Of a stretch of DNA of 33,973 nt, positions 28,298-33,973 are shown piece by piece. The first letter of the stretch is position 1; every line of letters begins with the position of its first letter. The position numbers were made by a program, and so were the translations under genes. The notes under the pieces were generated by a model, which worked only from the letters and a program-made list of their open reading frames with translations, ran no database searches and was not told the origin of the DNA. Source of the stretch: Pyrenochaeta sp. MPI-SDFR-AT-0127 (taxonomy: Eukaryota; Ascomycota; Dothideomycetes; Pleosporales; Cucurbitariaceae); contig JAGTJM010000130.1 of the NCBI GenBank assembly GCA_020747015.1, positions 1 to 33,973 of the forward strand, written 5' to 3'.

Positions 28298-29716
28298 CTA
28301 GACTTGAGGTAATTCCTGCTCTTCCTTGATACGTCTCAACTCTTCTATTATTCCATAGTAAGTCCAGTTGATTCTCTCGAACATATAAACTTCCTCTGCA
28401 GTTCTCTTATCGTGAGCCTTCCTAGTATTGTTCTGGATCTGGCTCGCCCGCGGCCTTCGTACGCTGTCAAAGTCTCTTAATAATTCTGGCACGGTTTCCC
28501 TCGTAACTCCTGGCTGTAGGAAGAGCCGAAAACCTTCCGCATCTTCTACTGCTTGTGTCCCCCCTTGTCCTTGATGTGGCGTCATTGCATGGGCTGCGTC
28601 GCCTATGAGGACCGTTCTGCCTCGTACATAGGTGGGTAAAGGATCTTGGTCGCGTAATTGCCACAACTTAATCTCAGTAGCCAACCTATTCCGCCATTGC
28701 GTCAGCATCATTAGACCAGTAAGTGTAAAGAATAGGATATCCTACCGCAGATAGCCTAAGACCCAGCTCGGAAAATCACTGAAAGCCGACAACAGCTCTT
28801 CCGGATCGCCGGTTGCTGACCAAGATTCGCTTGTAGCCTGTTTCAACGTGCTATCTGGAACGATGCATACGAAATTGAGGAGCTGGAAATCCCGGCAGGG
28901 ATACATGACGACGGATCTCATAGACCCATCAAACGAGTATACCATAGATAAGCAGACTGGCATATCCGGCTTCAAGATCTCAGGTGTTTCTCCGAGCTTC
29001 TTTGTGATCATCTCGGCCCCGAGAGTAAACCGGAATGCTGACAAGCCAGATGGTCTTGCGGTCGAGTATGCGGCATCTCCAACGATATGCGGACGTATCA
29101 CAGACTTTATACCGTCGCTAGCTGTCACAGTCTCGGTCAGTCCCGAGAAAGATGTGGTGGCAGGGCACAGAGTGTCAGTAATTCACATACCAACGATGAG
29201 ATCTGCAGATATTTCCTCGCCAGAACTTAGAATGACCTTTCCCTTATCAGGGTCAACATCCACAACTCCAGTACCCCAGTGCACCTCAGCAGGACGACCG
29301 GGGATCCCAGAGGCCCCTGAGTCGGCTGTCGCCAGCCTAAGAAACTCTGCCCTTAGATCAGCCCGGTGGTGGAAAAGCCAGTCTGCTCCGTAAACCTCGG
29401 CGTAATTGCTATGCTTGTCTAGCACGAGCTTTCCCTCTTTATTGAAAACCTTTGTCGCGCCAACAGGCAGCGATCCTGCCTTGGAACGGTCAAAATGTAA
29501 TGTCTCTAGAATGCGAGCACCGTTTGGTCCAATGTTGATCGCCGCACCAACTTCCTGTGGTGTGGATTTGCACTCATAAATCCTGACATTGTGGTTCTCA
29601 CGGAGAACGCGAGCGGCAAGAGCTCCAGCAAGCCCTGCGCCGACGATTATGACTTCCAGTGGACGGGTTGGCGCCGACATAGCTGGATGTTGATTTCCTG
29701 TCTTGAAGCGTGTCAT
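28298..29716 (-). CDS. FAD-dependent monooxygenase, salicylate-hydroxylase-like
   Basis: Three exons (29716-29191, 29121-28746, 28685-28298) give 429 aa, the usual family length. Residues 22-31 are the FAD dinucleotide motif VIIVGAGLAG; the DG motif falls at the first splice (ADLIV|ASDGIKS), and the second flavin motif is VLIGDAAHAMTPHQGQGG at about 326-343. Introns are 69 bp (GTATGT...GACAG) and 60 bp (GTAGGA...ATAG). The second contains an in-frame TAG, so an intronless reading breaks the protein; splicing gives YLRLATEIKLWQLRD, which family members have. Class A flavoprotein monooxygenases hydroxylate aromatic rings with NAD(P)H and O2; substrate is unknown. It is divergent from the enoyl reductase (500 bp apart). 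No damage is seen. Met13 is an alternative start. Confidence 0.9.
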
Positions 29717-30216
29717 TACTTATTCAATTTTCTTCCGCGCCCTCGTGGTTTTCACGCGGTAATTATTCTGAACGATAGGTGCTCACTTCAATGGCTATGC
29801 ACGATGAGTAATGCCGTGGGTGGATCTCAGCGGACCGTGAGGATACTCCTCGATGATAGTACAAAGTGATATTAATAATAGATAACAGCCTGAATGAGGA
29901 GAAACTTGCGCTTGCTCCCTGTGACAAGTATCTAACCCTTTATGAATGGGGATTGCATTATCACTAAGTAAAGGAAATGGAGAAATTTATCGGAAGTAGC
30001 GGAGTACTTGGTTCACTCCCCACATTCCGAACACAAAGCCGATCCTCGGGAGCACATCAAAACACTCCCCACATCAAAAAAGTGGAGGTTGTCCTTGTGC
30101 ATTTTCGGTGCCCCCTCGCTTTGCTGGATGATCTCGTCTCATAAGTCTCAGGTACAAAAGATTGAAAGCTCAGCGCATCCACTCGGCCAGCTTGTAGGAA
30201 ATCTTGAAATTGCCGT
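29717..30216. promoter_or_regulatory. Shared divergent promoter region
   Basis: 500 bp separate the starts of the minus-strand monooxygenase and plus-strand enoyl-reductase-like gene, an arrangement often used for co-regulation in fungal clusters. A repeated word, TTCACTCCCCACATTCCG (30013-30030) and AAACACTCCCCACATC (30059-30074), shares ACTCCCCACAT twice 46 bp apart and could bind a regulator. No transcription start can be fixed. Confidence 0.4.
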
Positions 30217-31482
30217 ATGTCGCTCAGCATGGGACGACGACTCGTGCTGCGGAAGCCTCACGGAGAACTCGAAGTCGAAGACTATGCTCCGGTACGCCCA
30301 AGGGAGTCTCAGTTGCAGATTAGAAATCTTGCGACCTCTTTGAACCACTTGGACTGGAAGCGAATTGACAACAATGTTTTCATACCTTCTTTTCCACATG
30401 GTAGGTCTCCATCGCCCCAATCAAAAAATGCTACAGCCACTGGCACAATTCCTTTTATTTCTGCGTGTTGATACACTTATATTGATACAATGATAGTTCT
30501 TGGAATGGATATTGCCGGCGAAATCATTGCGGGAGTGTCGGAAAGGTTCCGAATTGGAGACGTGGTTATAGCTCGTGGGAGCGTCGGTTACAGCGATGGT
30601 TGTTCATTCCAAACACACGTTTTGGTCGAGGAGAATAATTGTGCAAAGGTATGTGCAAGCAGTGCAGACATACAGTATACTATGCTTCCGCCCACGCGGC
30701 AGAGTGGCTACAATGTTCTTGGCAGCCTGATCTGATAGTCGTGATGATAGATCGAAAGTGAGACTCCAGTCATAGAGGCCTGCACTATACCATTCAGTCT
30801 CGCTACTGCTGCCTGTGGTTTATATCTTGGTCTGGGACTTGGTCGAATCGCTAATTACTGCAATGTTCCTACACCTGTACTTATTTGGGTGCGTTCCATG
30901 ATCATCTTCTTTGAACCATTCACACTGATAATTTGACTGAAGGGTGCAAATGGAAGCGTTGGTAAGCTTGCTGTACAGCTCGCGAAGCTGTCCGGCCATT
31001 TTGTCATCGCGGTGACTTCTACAGAATCTAGCATATCTGCAGTCAAGGCCAGAGGTGCGGATGTGGTCTTCACCAACTTGGATGAGGACATTGTTTCGAG
31101 GATCCAAGCCGTGGCTCCAGGGCTTCGTCATGCCTTTGACACAGTCGTCACAATGGACACCGTTGGGCGGATTTCTCAGTGCGTTGAAAAGCCTGCAAAA
31201 ATATCGACTGCCATTAGATATCTCGGGGAGTCTGACATAGGGATCGATATCGTGCCTGTCTTTAGCGGGGAGGCGATGGGCAGAACTGCAACTGGTGCGC
31301 CATCTTTGGCTGGAGCGGAACTTGGAGGCTGGCTTTGGAAGAATATCTCTGCGTGGTTACAAGAGTCCAAAATCACGCCGTTGGAAAGCAAGAACATTGG
31401 AGGATTAGAGTCGATATCAGGTGGGTTGCAGCAGATGAAGCAGGGGACTGCTAAGACTAAGTTAGTTATCTCTATTCAATAA
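30217..31482 (+). CDS. Zinc-type alcohol dehydrogenase / trans-enoyl-reductase-like protein
   Basis: Four exons (30217-30400, 30497-30648, 30751-30888, 30943-31482) give 337 aa with an unbroken frame. Exon 1 has the GroES-like start (RRLVLRKPHGELEVEDYAPV, ATSLNHLDWKRID); the first splice makes FPHVLGMDIAGEI, the second CAKIESETPVIEA followed by TIPFSLATAACGLYLGLGLG, and the third VLIWGANGSVGKLAVQLAK, the NADPH-binding Rossmann turn. No structural-zinc cysteines are present, as in quinone-oxidoreductase and PKS-partner enoyl reductases of this medium-chain family. In fungal clusters such proteins often reduce polyketide double bonds in trans; here this is inferred from type and neighbours only. 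RIP-like DNA begins right after the stop codon. ATG 30229 (Met5) is an alternative start. Confidence 0.85.
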
Positions 31483-32050
31483 AAAATAGACTTACCTAAG
31501 AGTAAAGAATTTCTTTACTCAATATAGACTATCTAAATAAGTAAAAAATAATAAGTAAAGATAAGGCTACTCTCTTTTACTATAAAGCTAAGGTAAGTCT
31601 AATAACTAATACTTAAAAGACTTATTAAGGATCCTAAGACTTTTTTATATAGATAGATATCTATAATAAACCTTAATAGCTAATAATATTTATCTTATTT
31701 CTTTCTTAAGTAGTAAAAATAAAAGATTTTCTATTTAAGTTAATACTTTCTAAAAAAAAGTTTACTCTTATTATACTATTATATAAAATCCTTAAAGTAC
31801 TCTATCTATTATTTTTAAGAACTAACTATTACTTAATACTATTTCTATAGTAGATCTTTATATATATAGTATATTATATAAAAGTTCTTTATTTATTTAT
31901 AATATCTTTCTTACTACTAGTTCTAGTAAGTCGTATAATTAAAATAGAATACTTTTATATTAGGTTATAAAATACTTAGGGTAATATAGGAATATTAAAA
32001 AGATTAAAGATCGTTTAAGTGCTAAATGTAATTTAGAGTTATACTTATTT
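31483..32050. mobile_element. RIPed AT-rich repeat remnant
   Basis: TpA-rich DNA almost free of CpA, TpG and CpG starts at the stop codon of the enoyl-reductase gene and ends near 32050. The composition matches the gypsy block at 20490-23684, but no coding motif survives, so the element type is unknown. Confidence 0.6.
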
Positions 32051-32622
32051 TAATACCTACTGCTGAAGACACTTAAATTGGCAAGCAGATATCTTTCAAT
32101 CTAAATGGTGATAATACGCTATAGTATTAATGGTCCCTTATAATGCAACGCGGACAGCCCGCAATAAACACTCCAATACCTGCTCGGGTTCAGACGGGCC
32201 CACTTCTCTACGTTTGGCCGATATGCTACCACTAGCTGAACCAACAGAATGGATTGATCTGACACCGGAGTTATTATCCCTACTGCGGAGTTTTTAAATC
32301 CTAAATGGCGGGTAGAATTCTGTGTTTCTCTTTGCGGAGATTCATTTGCTATGCACTATGATGTCCGCCTGCAAGGACATGGAAACATTCTTTTAAGAAA
32401 ACTATTCCGGGGCATAGATTTTAAGGATTACCCTTCCATTCTTACCTTGAAACAACATCACTCGAGTCCTCTCGCTTGCCATTTCCTATCTTCTGAACAC
32501 AGATTGAAACCCTTCATCATGACGTTAACAAATGGAGAGCCTCACCCTCTCGAAGAACTTTCTATGTTCTACACCGCAGCTGGAGTGGTGAGTACGACAT
32601 TGGAAATTAAGGGACAGTACTA
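32051..32622. other. Upstream region of the P450 gene
   Basis: Normal composition returns. An open frame at 32351-32623 (MHYDVRLQGHGNILLRKLFR, ending GVVSTTLEIKGQY) overlaps the P450 ATG by one base and matches nothing I know; it probably lies in promoter or leader DNA. Confidence 0.3.
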
Positions 32623-33973
32623 ATGCCGCTTCCACAGGGAATTCTCTATATCCTCTCCAAGATCGTCTATAACCTCCTGTTTCACCCCCCTTGCTAAGTA
32701 TCCTGGCCCTAGAATTGCAGCCATCTCAGATGTGAGAAACCTCCTTTGACCAATACAAGATAATTCTGCTGAAACTCGTCAGCTATGGTATGCCTTCAAT
32801 TGGTTAGGTGGCCGGTGGCCATTTGTTGTGAGGGGCTTGCATCAGAAGTACGGCGATGTGGTCCGCATTAGACCAAATGAGCTCTCTTTTACCACCCCGC
32901 AGTCATTTAAGGATATCTATGGCCACGCATCCAAAGGCAAATCTCCATTTCTAAAGTCCGACTTTTATGATGGCCGACAGCCGCCTTCAGTAGCTGGCAC
33001 CCGCGATCCTATCGACCATAGCCGGCAAAGAAAATCCCTTTCGACTGCGTTCAGTGCAAAATCTCTTCGTGAGCAGGAAGATATCGTTCATCTATACGTC
33101 AATCTTTTCGTATCCCAGATGGGAAAATTCGGTGGGTTGGATACTCAAGGTATCAATATTCCGGAGGCATTGAACTGGCTAACATTTGACATCATCGGGG
33201 ACTTGGCGTTTGGTGAGTCTTTTGATGCCGTGGCCACGGGAAGAACGAACTATTGGGTATCAATCCTCCTCGATAGCTTATTCTGGACTACTCTGAGCAG
33301 CCTACGAAAAGAAGTCCCGCTGTTAAACGTTTTGCTTCCATTCATTATACCCAGCAAGGTGGCGAAAGACGCAGAGGCGCACATGCAACTCACTCGTGAG
33401 AAAACTGCGAAACGAGTCAAGCAGAAGGATGTCATAAGACGTGCAGACTTTTTTGACCAGATTCTGAGGAAAGACGAATTTTCGCAGGAGCTTCTTGAAA
33501 GCCAAGCCGAAACTCTTATTGTTGCAGGATCGGAAACCACGGCAACTGCATTATCAAGCTGCTCATATTTCTTGTTCAGGAACCCGAAGTGTTTTTCCAA
33601 GCTTCAAGATGAGGTGCGCAGCACTTTTCAATCCTTCGACGACATCACCGGTGAAGCAACCAACCAGTTGCCTTACCTGCGTGGCGTCATCGAGGAAAGT
33701 CTCAGGATGTACCCTCCAGTGGCATTTGGCCTCCCCCGCGTCTCTCCCGGCGCAAACGTTGATGGCCATTACGTGCCGGCGGGAACGATCGTGTCGACCG
33801 ATATGTTTTCTACCCAGCACGACCCTCGCTACTGGCACGATCCCGAATCCTTCCGGCCCGAGCGATGGATTGGAGGTGGCTTCGGCGATTCTAAGGAGGC
33901 ATTCCACCCCTTCTCGTTAGGCCCCCGGGTCTGCCTAGGTATCAATCTGGCCTACCTAGAAGCATGCGTGATC
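32623..33973 (+). pseudogene. Cytochrome P450, CYP65-like, frameshifted, cut by the window edge
   Basis: Exon 1 starts at ATG 32623 with a membrane anchor, MPLPQGILYILSKIVYNLLF, then HP; the expected LAKYPGPRIAA follows only if one C of the CCCCCC at 32685-32690 is removed. As written, a TAA comes at 32695. A 51 bp intron (32732-32782, GTGAGA...GTCAG) leads to WYAFNWLGGRWPFVVRGLHQ, KYGDVVRIRPNELSF and an undamaged reading to the window end, about 433 residues in all. P450 landmarks: I-helix AGSETTAT (33524), EESLR (33692), FRPERW (from 33851), heme loop FSLGPRVCLG (33911-33940, Cys 33932-33934). The last 30-60 residues are outside. Relatives of this subgroup oxidise benzoate-like or terpenoid substrates at the ER membrane. 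A sequencing error in the C run is possible, in which case the gene is intact. Confidence 0.85.

Noticed and set aside
28848..29393. 181-codon plus-strand frame opposite the FAD monooxygenase
   Set aside because: Antisense to conserved FAD-binding exons and without any family motif.
33495..33920. Frames on both strands within the P450
   Set aside because: The P450 reading, with I-helix, ExxR and heme motifs, runs through the same DNA in another frame.

Overview
The window looks like nuclear DNA of a filamentous ascomycete (Pezizomycotina). Three things point there: genes with 48-102 bp GT...AG introns; fungal-restricted families (HET domain, CFEM-like surface protein, NmrA-like reductase, CYP65-type P450); and AT-rich blocks with the mark of repeat-induced point mutation (RIP), where CpA, TpG and CpG are almost absent and TpA is everywhere. 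Species cannot be named from the sequence.

Layout. 1-777: a Ty3/gypsy gag fragment on the minus strand with its LTR and primer-binding site. About 1110-1790: a hAT transposase remnant. 2431-3483: an intact hypothetical gene (minus). 4662-5159: a broken MARVEL-like membrane gene. 5160-8676: mostly AT-rich or unrecognised DNA with one decayed minus-strand ORF. 8679-10532: an end-to-end Fot1/pogo-type DNA transposon with 45 bp perfect terminal inverted repeats and a TA duplication, its transposase destroyed by RIP-type stops. 11239-12700: several decayed gene fragments, including a SAM-domain fragment broken by one extra base. 14555-15509: an intact NmrA-like reductase (minus). 15698-16555: a MULE transposase remnant. 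17422-17623: a small AT-rich inverted repeat. 18127-19299: a CFEM-like surface protein (minus). 20490-23684: a heavily RIPed gypsy element, second copy of the gag seen at the left edge. 23875-25653: an intact HET-domain gene.

The right end (26977-33973) holds four oxidoreductase genes in about 7 kb: a short-chain dehydrogenase, a salicylate-hydroxylase-type FAD monooxygenase, a zinc-type alcohol dehydrogenase/trans-enoyl-reductase-like protein and a CYP65-like P450 that runs off the edge. The mix resembles the tailoring part of a secondary-metabolite or aromatic-degradation cluster, with no backbone synthase in view. Two of the four carry damage: the dehydrogenase has a TAG at codon 9 of its likely original start, and the P450 has a one-base frameshift in a run of six C. 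The monooxygenase and enoyl reductase read cleanly once introns are removed. The cluster therefore seems to be decaying or in need of resequencing.

I see no CRISPR array, rRNA or convincing tRNA. The most informative features are the paired gypsy copies at different stages of RIP, the zinc-knuckle codons turned to tyrosine, the complete pogo-type element, and the intron structure of the right-hand gene cluster.
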